Shown piece by piece: positions 19,215 to 30,325 of a stretch of 35,497 nucleotides of DNA; within the stretch, counting starts at the first letter, position 1; each line of letters opens with the position of its first letter. The notes under the pieces were generated by a model. The model did no database searches. It had not been told where the DNA came from and saw only the letters and a list, made by a program, of their open reading frames with translations. A program made the translations under genes and the position numbers. The stretch lies in contig MNCR01000068.1 in NCBI GenBank assembly GCA_001914535.1, positions 29,526 to 65,022 on the forward strand. Direction: 5' to 3'. The DNA is from Candidatus Rokubacteria bacterium 13_2_20CM_69_15_1 (GTDB taxonomy: Bacteria > Methylomirabilota > Methylomirabilia > Rokubacteriales > CSP1-6).

Positions 19215-20213
19215 ATGGGAAGCCCCTCGGCTCTCGATACCATGACCCGGCGCGACCTGCGACAGCTGGCCGAGCGCGTCCTCCGCCTCGAGGCCGAGGC
19301 GATCCTCGGGCTGATCCCGAAGCTCGACGCGAGCTTCGATCGCGCCGTCGATTTGCTCCACCGCTGCACCGGGCGCGTCGTCGTGACCGGCATGGGCAAG
19401 TCGGGGCTGGTCGGGCGCAAGATCGCCGCGACACTCGCCTCGACGGGGACGCCGGCGTACTTCCTCCATCCCGCCGAGGGCGTCCACGGCGACATCGGCA
19501 TGGTGGCACGTGGCGATGTCGTCCTGGCGCTCTCGAACTCGGGGGAGACGGACGAAGTCCTCGCGATCCTGCCGCCCCTCAAGCGGCTCGGCGTGCCGAT
19601 CGTGCTCCTGACGGGGAGCCCGACCTCTCCGCTGGCGCGCCAGTGCGAGGTGGTGCTCGACGTGAGCGTCCCCGAGGAGGCGTGTCCGATGAACCTCACG
19701 CCGACGTCGAGCACCACCGCGGCGCTCGCCGCGGGCGACGCGCTCGCGATGGTCCTGCTGGAGCTGCGCGGGCTCAAGCCCGAGGACTACGCGGCGCTCC
19801 ACCCGCGCGGCACCCTCGGCTGGCGCGCGCTGGTTCGTGTTGCCGACCTGATGCTCACCGGAGACTCCATTCCCGTCGTGAGCCAGGCGATGCCGCTGCG
19901 CGAGGTCATCGTGGAGATGACGAAGAAGCGCAAGGGCGTGACGACCGTGGTGGACGCCGCGGGCCGCCTCGCCGGCGTCATCACGGACGGCGATCTACGC
20001 CGGCTCCACCTGCGCGGCACGCCGATCGACGTCCTGTGCGCGGGCGAGGTCGCGGCGCGCGAGCCGAAGACGATTCACGCCGACGATCTCGCCGCCAAGG
20101 CGCTCGAAGTGATGGAGAAGTGGGAGATCACGAGCCTTGTGATCGTCGACGCCGACCGTCGGCCCGTCGGCCTCATTCATCTGCACGACATCCTGCGCGC
20201 GAAAATCGTCTAG
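19215..20213 (+). CDS. kdsD: Arabinose-5-phosphate isomerase (KdsD/KpsF, SIS + CBS domains)
   Basis: 332 aa; VVVTGMGKSGLVGRKIAATLASTGTPAYFLHPAEGVHGDIGM, ALSNSGETDEV, C-terminal CBS pair. Confidence 0.95.
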   Translation: MGSPSALDTMTRRDLRQLAERVLRLEAEAILGLIPKLDASFDRAVDLLHRCTGRVVVTGMGKSGLVGRKIAATLASTGTPAYFLHPAEGVHGDIGMVARGDVVLALSNSGETDEVLAILPPLKRLGVPIVLLTGSPTSPLARQCEVVLDVSVPEEACPMNLTPTSSTTAALAAGDALAMVLLELRGLKPEDYAALHPRGTLGWRALVRVADLMLTGDSIPVVSQAMPLREVIVEMTKKRKGVTTVVDAAGRLAGVITDGDLRRLHLRGTPIDVLCAGEVAAREPKTIHADDLAAKALEVMEKWEITSLVIVDADRRPVGLIHLHDILRAKIV

Positions 20214-20293
20214 GACGCCGTTTTCCCTTCTCGCGCCGAACGGGCTGTGATAGGCTGGTACCGAATTTGCATCTACGTTCGATACTCCGATTG

Positions 20294-20875
20294 ATGACGT
20301 CGTACAATCCCCGACTAAGCGATCCACGACGCTTGGCCGGCGTAATCCTCGCTGTCGTGGCGGTGTTCGTGATCGGCGTGGCCGGCACGCTGGTCGCGAA
20401 GAGCCGAACGGTGCGCGTCGAGCCCGCGGGACCAGCGGCCTCCAGCGCCGACCTCCACATTAAAGAGGTCGAGCTGGAGGAAGTGTCGGGGGGCGTGCGC
20501 TGGCGGCTCAAGGCCGAGCAGGCCCTCGTGTTCGAGCCGCAAGGGCGCACGGCGCTCAGGAAGATCGCGGTGAACGTCTTCGAGCGGGACCGCTCGTGGA
20601 CGATGGTCGGCGAAGAAGGGGACCTCTTTCAAGCGACGGGCAACGTGGAGATCCGGCGAAACGTGGTGTTGACCTCCAGCGACGGGATGCGGCTCGAGAC
20701 GAGCGTGCTCCGGTGGCAGGGCGCCGAGCGCCGGCTCTGGACCGACGCGCCTGTCCGCCTCTCGGACGGCGGTACGGTGGTGGACGGGACGGCACTCGAT
20801 GTGCGCCTGGGGGGCGAGACCGCGACGGTGGCCGGGCGCGTGCGCGCCACCTTCGCGCGACACCCGCGGCGATGA
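20294..20875 (+). CDS. lptC: LPS export system protein LptC-like
   Basis: 193 aa, N-terminal TM helix then ADLHIKEVELEEVSGGVRWRLKAEQALVFEPQGRTALRKIAVNVFERD; position directly before lptA-lptB. Confidence 0.85.
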   Translation: MTSYNPRLSDPRRLAGVILAVVAVFVIGVAGTLVAKSRTVRVEPAGPAASSADLHIKEVELEEVSGGVRWRLKAEQALVFEPQGRTALRKIAVNVFERDRSWTMVGEEGDLFQATGNVEIRRNVVLTSSDGMRLETSVLRWQGAERRLWTDAPVRLSDGGTVVDGTALDVRLGGETATVAGRVRATFARHPRR

Positions 20876-21438
20876 AGCGCTGGGCCACGCAGGTACCGGC
20901 CATCGCGCTCGGGCTCGCGGCCCTCACGATCCCCACGCACGTTCCCGCGCAGGGGGCTCCACCGGCCGGCGCCGGGGCGAAGGCCGATGGGCGCCAGCCC
21001 CTCACGGTCGACGCCGACCGGATGGAGCGGTTGGGCAAGGAGAGTCTCGTCATCTTTACCGGGAACGTCGTCGCCCGCCACGACAACTCGGTCCAGTACG
21101 CCGACCGGATGGAGATCTACCTCAACGAGAAGGGCGGCCGCGTGCTCCGGAGCGTCTCGACGGGCGGCGTCCGCGTGATCACGCGCGACTGCCGTACCGC
21201 CACGGCCACGCGCGCGGAGTACCTCGACCTCGAGCAGCGCGTGGTCCTCATCGGCAACGCGCGCGTCTGGCAGGACGACAACGTGGTCAGCGGCGACACG
21301 ATCACGATCGACCTTTCCCAGGACCGCTCCGTCGTCCAGGGCGGTAAGCAGGAACGCGTGAAGGCCGTCTTCTATCCCCGCGGAGACGGCAAGAAGGACG
21401 ACGGGGGTCGTAGGTCCGGCGAGCCCTGCACCAACTGA
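20872..21438 (+). CDS. lptA: LPS transport periplasmic protein LptA (OstA-like)
   Basis: Signal peptide; PLTVDADRMERLGKESLVIFTGNVVARHDNSVQYADRMEIYL. ATGA overlap with lptC. Confidence 0.9.
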   Translation: MKRWATQVPAIALGLAALTIPTHVPAQGAPPAGAGAKADGRQPLTVDADRMERLGKESLVIFTGNVVARHDNSVQYADRMEIYLNEKGGRVLRSVSTGGVRVITRDCRTATATRAEYLDLEQRVVLIGNARVWQDDNVVSGDTITIDLSQDRSVVQGGKQERVKAVFYPRGDGKKDDGGRRSGEPCTN

Positions 21439-21456
21439 CCGGGTGGGACTGAAGAG

Positions 21457-22179
21457 ATGGAAGGGCTCGTCGCGCAGGGGCTCGTGAAGTGGTTCAAGAG
21501 CCGAAAGGTCGTCAACGACGTGTCGCTCGACATCCAGCGCGGAGAGGTCGTCGGTCTCCTGGGCCCGAATGGCGCGGGCAAGACGACGTCGTTCTACATG
21601 ATGGTGGGGCTCCTGCCGACCGATGGCGGCCGCATCTTCCTCGAGGGGGACGAGATCTCGCGCCTGCCCATGTACGCGCGCTGCCGCATGGGCATCGGGT
21701 ACCTGCCGCAGGAGTCGTCGGTCTTCCGCAAGCTCACCGTCGAGGAGAACCTTCTGGCGATCCTCGAGACGCTTGACTTGTCGAGCGACGAGCGCCGGCA
21801 GCGAGCGCGCGAGCTCCTGGCCGAGCTCGACCTGACACCGCTGGCGCCGTATCCCGCCTACACGCTCTCGGGCGGCGAGCGGCGGCGGCTCGAGATCACC
21901 CGCGCGCTCGTCACGTCGCCGCAGTACCTGCTGCTCGACGAGCCCTTCACGGGCATCGACCCGATCGCGATCGGCGACATCCAGGAGATCGTCGGCCGGC
22001 TGCGCGAGCGCGGCATCGGGATCCTCATCACGGACCACAACGTGCGTGAGACGCTCGCGATCACCGATCGCGCGTACATCCTCTACGATGGCAGGATTCT
22101 GGTGTCCGGCACCGCCGCCGAGATCGCCAACAACCCCGTCGCGCGCGAGATCTACCTCGGCGACCGGTTCACCCTCTAG
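21457..22179 (+). CDS. lptB: LPS export ABC transporter ATPase LptB
   Basis: 240 aa; [75 protein letters not shown]. Confidence 0.97.
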   Translation: MEGLVAQGLVKWFKSRKVVNDVSLDIQRGEVVGLLGPNGAGKTTSFYMMVGLLPTDGGRIFLEGDEISRLPMYARCRMGIGYLPQESSVFRKLTVEENLLAILETLDLSSDERRQRARELLAELDLTPLAPYPAYTLSGGERRRLEITRALVTSPQYLLLDEPFTGIDPIAIGDIQEIVGRLRERGIGILITDHNVRETLAITDRAYILYDGRILVSGTAAEIANNPVAREIYLGDRFTL

Positions 22180-22199
22180 GGGCGGGGGAGCGGTCGGCC

Positions 22200-23615
22200 A
22201 TGGCCATGGAAGCGCGCCTCTCCCTCCGGCAGAGCCAGCGGGTCGTCATGACTCCGCTGCTCCAGCAGGCGATCCAACTCCTGCAGCTCTCCACGCTCGA
22301 GCTCCAGGAGGTCGTGCAGAAGGAGCTCCTCGAGAACCCGCTCCTGGAGGAGTCGCCGGCGGAGGACGGTGCCGAAGCGCCGGAGGCGAGCGAGGCGGGG
22401 CCGCCCCCGGCCGCCGAACGACAGACCGACGACCTGCCATTCGACCCGATCTCCGTGATGTTCGACGAGCCCGAGGAGCGCTCCCTCGTCGCGCAGGAGG
22501 AGCGCGAGGATCCTCCCTTCGAGAACATCGCGCGGTCGGCCTCGTCGCTGGCCGACTACCTCGAGGATCAGCTCCGGTTCGCCACCGAGGATCCGGTGGC
22601 CCGGCGGATCGGCGCCGAGATCATCGGCAACCTCGACGAGGACGGGTACCTCCGGGCGGAGCTCGCGGAGATTGCCGGCCGCTGCGCCTCGACGCCCGAG
22701 GAAGTCGAGCGCGTCCTGACCGAGGTGATCCAGCGGTTCGACCCGATCGGCGTCGGCGCGCGCACGATTTCGGAGTGCCTGCTGCTCCAGCTCCGGGCGA
22801 ACCCGCCGGTCGACCCGGTATCCGTCGAGATCATCGAGCAGCACTTCGAGGATCTGAGCCGCCGCCGCTACGCGGACATCGCGCGGGCGCTGAAGTTGCC
22901 GGTCGACCGGATCATGGAGTCGGTCGAAGAGATCATGGGGCTCGAGCCCAAACCCGGCCGCCGCTTCGGCGGGAACGACTCACGCTACATCGTGCCCGAC
23001 GTCTTCGTCTACAAGCTCGGGAGCGACTACACGGTCGTCCTGAACGAGGAGGGGATCCCCCGCCTACGCGTGAACTCGCTCTATCGGTCGCTGCTCCGGA
23101 GCTCGGGCGACGAGGCCCGCCAGTACGTCGAGCAGAAGCTCCGTTCGGCTCTCTGGCTGATCAAGTCGGTCGACCAGCGGCAGCGCACGCTGCGCAAGGT
23201 GACGCAGTCCATCGTGAAGTTCCAGCGCGAATTTCTCGACAAGGGGCTGCCCTACCTCCGGCCCCTGTCGCTCCGAGACGTCGGCGAAGACATCAGCATG
23301 CACGAATCCACGATCAGCCGCGTGACGACGAACAAGTACGTCGAGACGCCCCAGGGGCTGTTCGAGCTGAAGTACTTCTTTCACAGCGGCATCGCCTCCG
23401 GCGACGGCGAGATGGTCTCCTCGGTCTCGGTGAAGAAAATGATCCAGGACCTCCTGGCGAACGAGGACGCCACCAAGCCGCTGTCCGACCAGGAGGTGGC
23501 GGGGATCCTCAAGGGCCGCAGCCTCACGATCGCCCGGCGCACCGTCGCGAAGTACCGGGAGGAGCTCGGCATCCTGCCCTCGCACCAGCGCCGGCTCCAG
23601 CCTCGGAAGCGGTGA
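22200..23615 (+). CDS. rpoN: RNA polymerase sigma-54 factor
   Basis: 471 aa; Gln-rich region I (LRQSQRVVMTPLLQQAIQLLQLSTLELQ), RpoN box ARRTVAKYREELGI. Confidence 0.97.
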   Translation: MAMEARLSLRQSQRVVMTPLLQQAIQLLQLSTLELQEVVQKELLENPLLEESPAEDGAEAPEASEAGPPPAAERQTDDLPFDPISVMFDEPEERSLVAQEEREDPPFENIARSASSLADYLEDQLRFATEDPVARRIGAEIIGNLDEDGYLRAELAEIAGRCASTPEEVERVLTEVIQRFDPIGVGARTISECLLLQLRANPPVDPVSVEIIEQHFEDLSRRRYADIARALKLPVDRIMESVEEIMGLEPKPGRRFGGNDSRYIVPDVFVYKLGSDYTVVLNEEGIPRLRVNSLYRSLLRSSGDEARQYVEQKLRSALWLIKSVDQRQRTLRKVTQSIVKFQREFLDKGLPYLRPLSLRDVGEDISMHESTISRVTTNKYVETPQGLFELKYFFHSGIASGDGEMVSSVSVKKMIQDLLANEDATKPLSDQEVAGILKGRSLTIARRTVAKYREELGILPSHQRRLQPRKR

Positions 23616-24514
23616 GGGATCCAGCGGCTTCCGGCGCCCGGTCCGCGGACGAGCCCCTGGCCGTCGTCTTCATCACCGGACTCAGCGGCGCCGGCAAGAG
23701 CTACGCGATCAAGTGCTTCGAGGACATGGGCTTCTTCTGCGTCGACAACCTCCCCACGACGCTGATCCCGACCTTCGCCGATCTCATCACCCGGCCGGGA
23801 CAGACGATCCGCCGCGTGGCCCTCGGGGTGGATGTCAGGGAAGGAGAGTATCTCTCCCACCTGCTCGATGCGATCCGCGAGCTCAAGACGCGCGGCCACG
23901 CGGTCGAGGTCCTCTTCCTCGAGGCCAGCGAGGAGGCACTCGTCCGGCGTTACCACGAGAGCCGTCGCCGCCACCCGCTGGCCGCCGACGGCAACGTGCT
24001 CGAGGGCATCCGTGCCGAGCGCAAGGCGATGTCGCACCTGCGCGAGATCGCCGACCGGATCGTCGAGACCTCGGGGCTCACCGTCCACAAGCTCAAGGAG
24101 CTCCTGGTCGAGCATTACGTGACACCGCGAGCGCGGGCGGGCCTCACGGCCTCGCTCGTGTCGTTTGGCTTCAAGCACGGCGTCCCGTTCGATGCCGACC
24201 TCGTCTTCGACGTGCGCTTCCTCCCGAACCCGCACTTCATTCCGGGCCTGCGACCCCTCGACGGGCGGGACGCGGGCGTCCGGCAGTTCGTGCTCGACAA
24301 CGCGGAGGGCCGGGAGCTCGTCCAGCACCTCACGGATTTTCTCAAGTTCCTGCTCCCGCGCTACGAGCGCGAGGGCAAGGCATACCTGACAATCGCGATC
24401 GGCTGCACCGGAGGCCGCCATCGCTCGGTGGCGCTCGCGGAAGCGCTCAAGCGGTTCCTGGACGAGCTCGGCTACGCGCCGACCGTCGTGCACCGGGACC
24501 TGGAGAGAGAGTAG
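23612..24514 (+). CDS. rapZ: RNase adapter protein RapZ / P-loop nucleotide-binding protein
   Basis: GTG at 23612 (GTGA overlap with rpoN); VFITGLSGAGKSYAIKCFEDMGFFCVDNLP, SFGFKHGVPFDADLVFDVRFLPNPHF, AIGCTGGRHRSVALAE. Confidence 0.95.
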   Translation: MRDPAASGARSADEPLAVVFITGLSGAGKSYAIKCFEDMGFFCVDNLPTTLIPTFADLITRPGQTIRRVALGVDVREGEYLSHLLDAIRELKTRGHAVEVLFLEASEEALVRRYHESRRRHPLAADGNVLEGIRAERKAMSHLREIADRIVETSGLTVHKLKELLVEHYVTPRARAGLTASLVSFGFKHGVPFDADLVFDVRFLPNPHFIPGLRPLDGRDAGVRQFVLDNAEGRELVQHLTDFLKFLLPRYEREGKAYLTIAIGCTGGRHRSVALAEALKRFLDELGYAPTVVHRDLERE

Positions 24515-24520
24515 AGGCCG

Positions 24521-26614
24521 GTGACGCATGGGCGGTTGCCGTTTTGCTTCGGGATCCACAACCATCAGCCGATCGGGAACTTCGACCACGTGCTCGCCGA
24601 GGCGACGGAGCGCGCCTACCACCCGTTTCTCGAGCGCCTGCAGGCGCGACCCGAGGTCCGGCTCACCGTTCACTGCACGGGGAGTCTCCTCGAGTGGCTG
24701 CGCGAGCGCTCGCCCCGCACCTTCGACCTGCTCGCGGCGCTCGCCGGCCGCCGACAGGTCGAGCTGCTGACGGGCGGGTTCTACGAGCCGATCCTCGCCG
24801 TTTTGCCCGATCACGACAAGTTCGGTCAGATCGAGCGGCTCACCGCGTTCCTCAAGACGCACTTCGGCGTGCGTCCGCGCGGGATGTGGCTCGCCGAGCG
24901 CGTGTGGGAGCCGCACCTGCCGCGCGTGCTCGCCGAGGCCGGCGTCGAGTACGTGCTCCTGGACGACAGCCACTTCGCGCTGGCCGGGCTCGACGCGGAC
25001 ACGCTCGGAGGCTACTACCTCACCGAGGACCAGGGCTTCCGGCTCCGGGTCTTCCCGATCAGCCAGCGGCTCCGCTACCTGATCCCGTTCGGGGAGGTCG
25101 AGGCGAGCCTCGAGTATCTGGCCGCGCGGCGCGGTCGCGTGCGAGCGGTGACGATGGTCGACGACGGCGAGAAGTTCGGCGCGTGGCCGGGCACGCACGC
25201 GCACGTGTACGAGAAGGGGTGGCTCGACCGGTTCTTCGACCGCCTGCTCGCGAGCGACTGGCTCGAGCTCACGACGCTCTCGGACGTCGTGGATCGGGTG
25301 GAAGCGACCGATCGCGTCTACCTGCCCACGGCCTCGTACCGGGAGATGGGCGAGTGGGCGCTCCCCGCGGGCGCTCAGCGAAGGCTCGGGCAGGCCAAGC
25401 ACGAGCTCGAGCAGCTCGGCGCCGGGGCCGAGTACGCCGACGTCCTCCGGGGTGGCTTCTGGCGCAACTTCCTGGCGAAGTACCCCGAGGTCGCGGACAC
25501 GTACTGGAAGATGCTTCGTCTGTCGCACGCCGTCCGCGCGGCGCTGGCGCGGGCCCCGCACGATCGGGATCTCGTCCAGGCGCAGATCGCGCTCTGGCGG
25601 GGCCAGGCGAACGACGCCTACTGGCACGGCGTCTTCGGCGGCTGCTACCTGCCCCACCTCCGCCGCGCCGTGAAGAGCGCGCTCCTCGAGTGCGAGCGCC
25701 GGCTCGCGGACTCGGGCGCCACCCCGATGCCCGTGTGGACGCGTGAGGACGGCAACGGCGACGGGTACCAGGAGGTCTACGTGAGGACGCGGGAGCTGGC
25801 GGTGACACTCAACCCGGCGCTCGGCGGCGCGATCACCGAGCTCGGCTACCTCACACGCGACCTCGACGTGGCGGACGTGCTGGCGCGCCGCCCGGAGGCC
25901 TATCACGCCGACGTCCGCGCGCGGAGCGAGCAGCCGGGCGCGCCGGCGCTCCGCACCATCCACGACGCGCCACCGCCCAAAGAAGCCGGCCTGGAGACGC
26001 TGCTCGCCTACGACGACGTCCGGCGCGGCTCGCTGCTAGAGGGTTGGTTCGACGCCGGGGCCTCGCCGCTCGACCCCGTGTCGCCCTGGGCGGCGGCCGC
26101 GCGCGCGTTCGCCACCGAGCCCCTCGCGTGCACGGTGGGCGCGGCGGATGGAGGCGTCGTCGTCACGTTCACCCGAGAGGTCCAGGCACCCGTGACGGTC
26201 GAGAAGACGGTGACCATCCGCGACGCGACCGTCCAGGTACGCTACCGGCTCGGTACCGCGGGTGCGACCACGATCAGCGGGAGGTGGGCGGTCCAGTTCA
26301 ACCTGGCGCTCACGGCGGGAGATGCGCCGGGGCGGTATCTGACGGCGCCCGGCCGCCCGTCGCTCGGCAGCACGGGACGCGAGCGGGGCGCGGGGGGGGT
26401 CACGCTGGTCGACGAATGGATCGGCGTGCGGGTACGTCTCGAGTGGGTGCCCGCCGCCGAGCTCGCGTGGGGCCCGGTCCAGACCGTGTCGGTGTCCGAG
26501 GCCGGCTACGAGCGGATCTATCAGGGAACCGCGCTCCTCGTCGTTTGGCCGGTCGAGCTCTCCGCGCGCGCGGGGCGTGAGCTCGGCGGTACGATCACGC
26601 TGGAAGGGCCGTGA
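24521..26614 (+). CDS. GH57 family 4-alpha-glucanotransferase/alpha-amylase with DUF1925/DUF1926-like C-terminus
   Basis: 697 aa; HNHQP, GMWLAERVWEP (nucleophile region), MVDDGEKFGAWPGTH (acid/base region); C-terminal beta region REDGNGDGYQEVYVRTRELAVTLNPALGGAITEL. Confidence 0.9.
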   Translation: MTHGRLPFCFGIHNHQPIGNFDHVLAEATERAYHPFLERLQARPEVRLTVHCTGSLLEWLRERSPRTFDLLAALAGRRQVELLTGGFYEPILAVLPDHDKFGQIERLTAFLKTHFGVRPRGMWLAERVWEPHLPRVLAEAGVEYVLLDDSHFALAGLDADTLGGYYLTEDQGFRLRVFPISQRLRYLIPFGEVEASLEYLAARRGRVRAVTMVDDGEKFGAWPGTHAHVYEKGWLDRFFDRLLASDWLELTTLSDVVDRVEATDRVYLPTASYREMGEWALPAGAQRRLGQAKHELEQLGAGAEYADVLRGGFWRNFLAKYPEVADTYWKMLRLSHAVRAALARAPHDRDLVQAQIALWRGQANDAYWHGVFGGCYLPHLRRAVKSALLECERRLADSGATPMPVWTREDGNGDGYQEVYVRTRELAVTLNPALGGAITELGYLTRDLDVADVLARRPEAYHADVRARSEQPGAPALRTIHDAPPPKEAGLETLLAYDDVRRGSLLEGWFDAGASPLDPVSPWAAAARAFATEPLACTVGAADGGVVVTFTREVQAPVTVEKTVTIRDATVQVRYRLGTAGATTISGRWAVQFNLALTAGDAPGRYLTAPGRPSLGSTGRERGAGGVTLVDEWIGVRVRLEWVPAAELAWGPVQTVSVSEAGYERIYQGTALLVVWPVELSARAGRELGGTITLEGP

Positions 26615-27651
26615 GCCTCGACAACCCGCGCGCCATCTCCGAAGCCGATCCCCACCGTGTGGCGGAGATCCTCGCCGCCTTTCCGGCGCAGTGTCGCGAG
26701 GCGCTCACGCTCCGCTGCGAGCCGCCCCTCCCACGGCGGCGGCCGCCGCTGGTCATCGTCGCCGGGATGGGGGGCTCGGCGGCGGGAGCCGACCTCCTCG
26801 CGGCCTCGAGCCTCGAAGAGCTCGACGTCCCGATCCTCGTCCACCGGGGCTACGGCCTCCCGGCGGCCGCGGGCAAGCACGCCCTCGTCGTTGCCCTGTC
26901 CTACTCCGGCGAGACGGCGGAGGTGTTGTCGGCCGCAGACGCGGCGCTCGCGCGCGGTGCCCCTCTCGTGACGCTCAGCGCGGGCGGGCGTCTCGGGGAG
27001 CTGGCGCGGTCGCGCCGCCTGCCGCACGTGCGGCTTCCCGGCGGGCTCATGCCGCGCATGGCGCTCGGCTACCTTTTCTTCGGCCTGGCGGGGGTCCTGA
27101 CCGACATCGACCTGGCCGTCGCGACCGAGGCGGAGCTCGCGGCGGCGGTGGCTCGCCTCGAGCCCCTGGCGCGCGAGCTTGCGCCGGCCCGCGCGGCACC
27201 AGGGAACGAGGCCAAGCGGCTCGCGCTGGCGATCGGCGACCGACTGCCGGTGATCTACGGCGGGCCCGCGACGGGGGCGGTCGCCTACCGCTGGAAGACG
27301 GACCTGGAGGAGAACGCGAAGCTCCTCGCCCTGGCCGGGGCCCTCCCCGAGATGAACCACAACGAGATCGAGGCGTGGCGCGGTCCGGCGGCACGCGATC
27401 GGCACGTCGTCTTCCTGCGCGAAGAGGGCGAGCCGCGTGAGATCGCCCGACGCTTCGCCGTGGTCCACGATCTGATCGGCCCCGTGGCGGGGGGCGTGAG
27501 CGAGTGCTGGGCGCGCGGGGCGGGGCGGGTGGCACGGCTCCTGGCGCTCGCGTACGTCGGCATGTGGGTGAGCTACTACGCGGCGCTCGCGCGCGGGGTG
27601 GACCCGTGGACAGTGGAGCTGCTCGACGAGGTGAAGCGGCGGCTCGCGTGA
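26611..27651 (+). CDS. Bifunctional phosphoglucose/phosphomannose isomerase
   Basis: 346 aa; GMGGSAAGADLL, LVVALSYSGETAEVL, LPEMNHNEIEAW SIS-type PGI/PMI motifs. GTGA overlap with the GH57 gene. Confidence 0.88.
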   Translation: MSLDNPRAISEADPHRVAEILAAFPAQCREALTLRCEPPLPRRRPPLVIVAGMGGSAAGADLLAASSLEELDVPILVHRGYGLPAAAGKHALVVALSYSGETAEVLSAADAALARGAPLVTLSAGGRLGELARSRRLPHVRLPGGLMPRMALGYLFFGLAGVLTDIDLAVATEAELAAAVARLEPLARELAPARAAPGNEAKRLALAIGDRLPVIYGGPATGAVAYRWKTDLEENAKLLALAGALPEMNHNEIEAWRGPAARDRHVVFLREEGEPREIARRFAVVHDLIGPVAGGVSECWARGAGRVARLLALAYVGMWVSYYAALARGVDPWTVELLDEVKRRLA

Positions 27652-27669
27652 GGCTCGGCGCGGGGCTGG

Positions 27670-27698
27670 TTGAGGGGCACGGAGCGGCATGTTACAGT
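27670..27698 (+). promoter_or_regulatory. Sigma70-type promoter of metK
   Basis: TTGAGG (27670-27675), 17-nt spacer, TACAGT (27693-27698); SD GGAGG at 27721-27725. Confidence 0.6.
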
Positions 27699-27730
27699 GA
27701 CGCAACTCGACCGGGTTGGCGGAGGATACG

Positions 27731-28882
27731 ATGGCGCGTGACGAATACCTGTTTACATCCGAGTCGGTGACCGAAGGTCACCCCGACAAGATCGCAGACC
27801 AGATCTCCGACGCGGTTCTGGACGCGATCATCGGCCAGAACCCGACCGGCCGTGTGGCATGCGAGAGCCTGCTCACGACCGGGCTCGTCGTCGTGGCAGG
27901 CGAGATTACGACCTCCTGTTACGTGGACATCCCGCGCATCGCGCGCGACACGATCCGCGACGTTGGCTACACTCGCGCCAAGTTCGGTTTCGACCACGAG
28001 ACGTGCGCGGTGATCACGGCGATCGACGAGCAGTCCGCGGATATCGCCATGGGTGTCGACGCGCTCGGCGCCGGTGACCAGGGGCTGATGTTCGGGTATG
28101 CGTGCACCGAGACGCCGGAGCTGATGCCGATGCCGATCATGCTCGCGCACAAGCTCGTCATGCGCCTGAGCGAGGTGCGGAAGAAGGGCATCCTCGACTA
28201 CCTGCGGCCCGACGGCAAGTCGCAGGTCACGGTCCGCTACGTCGACGGCACGCCGCGGGCGGTCGAGACGGTCGTCGTCTCGTGCCAGCACAGCCCCGAC
28301 GTCACCATCGAGCGGATCCGCGCGGACGTGGTCGAGCACGTGATCATCCCCACGATCCCGTCCGAGCTCCTCGACTCGAAGGCGTGCGTCTTCCATGTGA
28401 ATCCGACGGGCCGGTTCGTGACCGGCGGCCCGATGGGCGACACGGGTCTCACCGGGCGCAAGATCATCGTCGACACGTACGGTGGGTCGTGCCCGCACGG
28501 CGGCGGCGCGTTCTCGGGGAAGGACCCGACGAAGGTCGACCGGTCGGCGTGCTACATGGCGCGGCACGTCGCCAAGAACGTCGTCGCGGCGGGCCTCGCC
28601 ACGCGCGCGCAGGTGCAGGTCGCGTACGCGATCGGCGTCGCCGACCCCGTGTCGATCATGGTCGAGACGTTCGGGACGGGCAAGGTCACGAACGCGGTCC
28701 TCGAGAAGCTCGTCCGCCGTCACTTCGACTTCACCCCGGCCGGGATCATCAAGTACCTGAACCTGCGCCGGCCGATCTACAAGCAGACGGCGGCGTACGG
28801 ACATTTCGGACGCTCGGAGCCCGCGTTCACCTGGGAGCGGACCGATCGCGTGAAAGACCTGCGGGACGACGCGGGTATCTGA
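27731..28882 (+). CDS. metK: S-adenosylmethionine synthetase
   Basis: [33 protein letters not shown]...; [25 protein letters not shown] 27731 with SD preferred over upstream TTG 27716. Confidence 0.97.
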   Translation: MARDEYLFTSESVTEGHPDKIADQISDAVLDAIIGQNPTGRVACESLLTTGLVVVAGEITTSCYVDIPRIARDTIRDVGYTRAKFGFDHETCAVITAIDEQSADIAMGVDALGAGDQGLMFGYACTETPELMPMPIMLAHKLVMRLSEVRKKGILDYLRPDGKSQVTVRYVDGTPRAVETVVVSCQHSPDVTIERIRADVVEHVIIPTIPSELLDSKACVFHVNPTGRFVTGGPMGDTGLTGRKIIVDTYGGSCPHGGGAFSGKDPTKVDRSACYMARHVAKNVVAAGLATRAQVQVAYAIGVADPVSIMVETFGTGKVTNAVLEKLVRRHFDFTPAGIIKYLNLRRPIYKQTAAYGHFGRSEPAFTWERTDRVKDLRDDAGI

Positions 28883-28884
28883 AA

Positions 28885-28934
28885 TCGGAGGGGGCCTCTG
28901 ACCGACGGGCTCCGCCCTCTGGGGCCCCCTCCGA
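28885..28934 (+). terminator. GC-rich stem-loop after metK (terminator or attenuator; no clear U-tract)
   Basis: Perfect 12-bp stem TCGGAGGGGGCC (28885-28896) / GGCCCCCTCCGA (28923-28934) with inner GGGC-TCC-GCCC. Confidence 0.6.
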
Positions 28935-28955
28935 AGCCTTCCCCAGGATTCGATC

Positions 28956-28974
28956 GCGGCGGCAACGCCGCCGC
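28956..28974 (+). repeat. Second perfect hairpin in the metK-ahcY spacer
   Basis: GCGGCGGC (28956-28963), AAC loop, GCCGCCGC (28967-28974). Confidence 0.7.
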
Positions 28975-28996
28975 TCGCAGCGGTGAACTCGCCTGA

Positions 28997-30304
<1,308 letters not shown>

Positions 30305-30325
30305 GAGCGTCCGCGCCAGGACGCC

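Noticed and set aside
23381-25963. 860-aa minus-strand ORF antisense to rapZ/GH57
   Set aside because: Same codon-bias artefact; no recognisable domains and spans several real genes.
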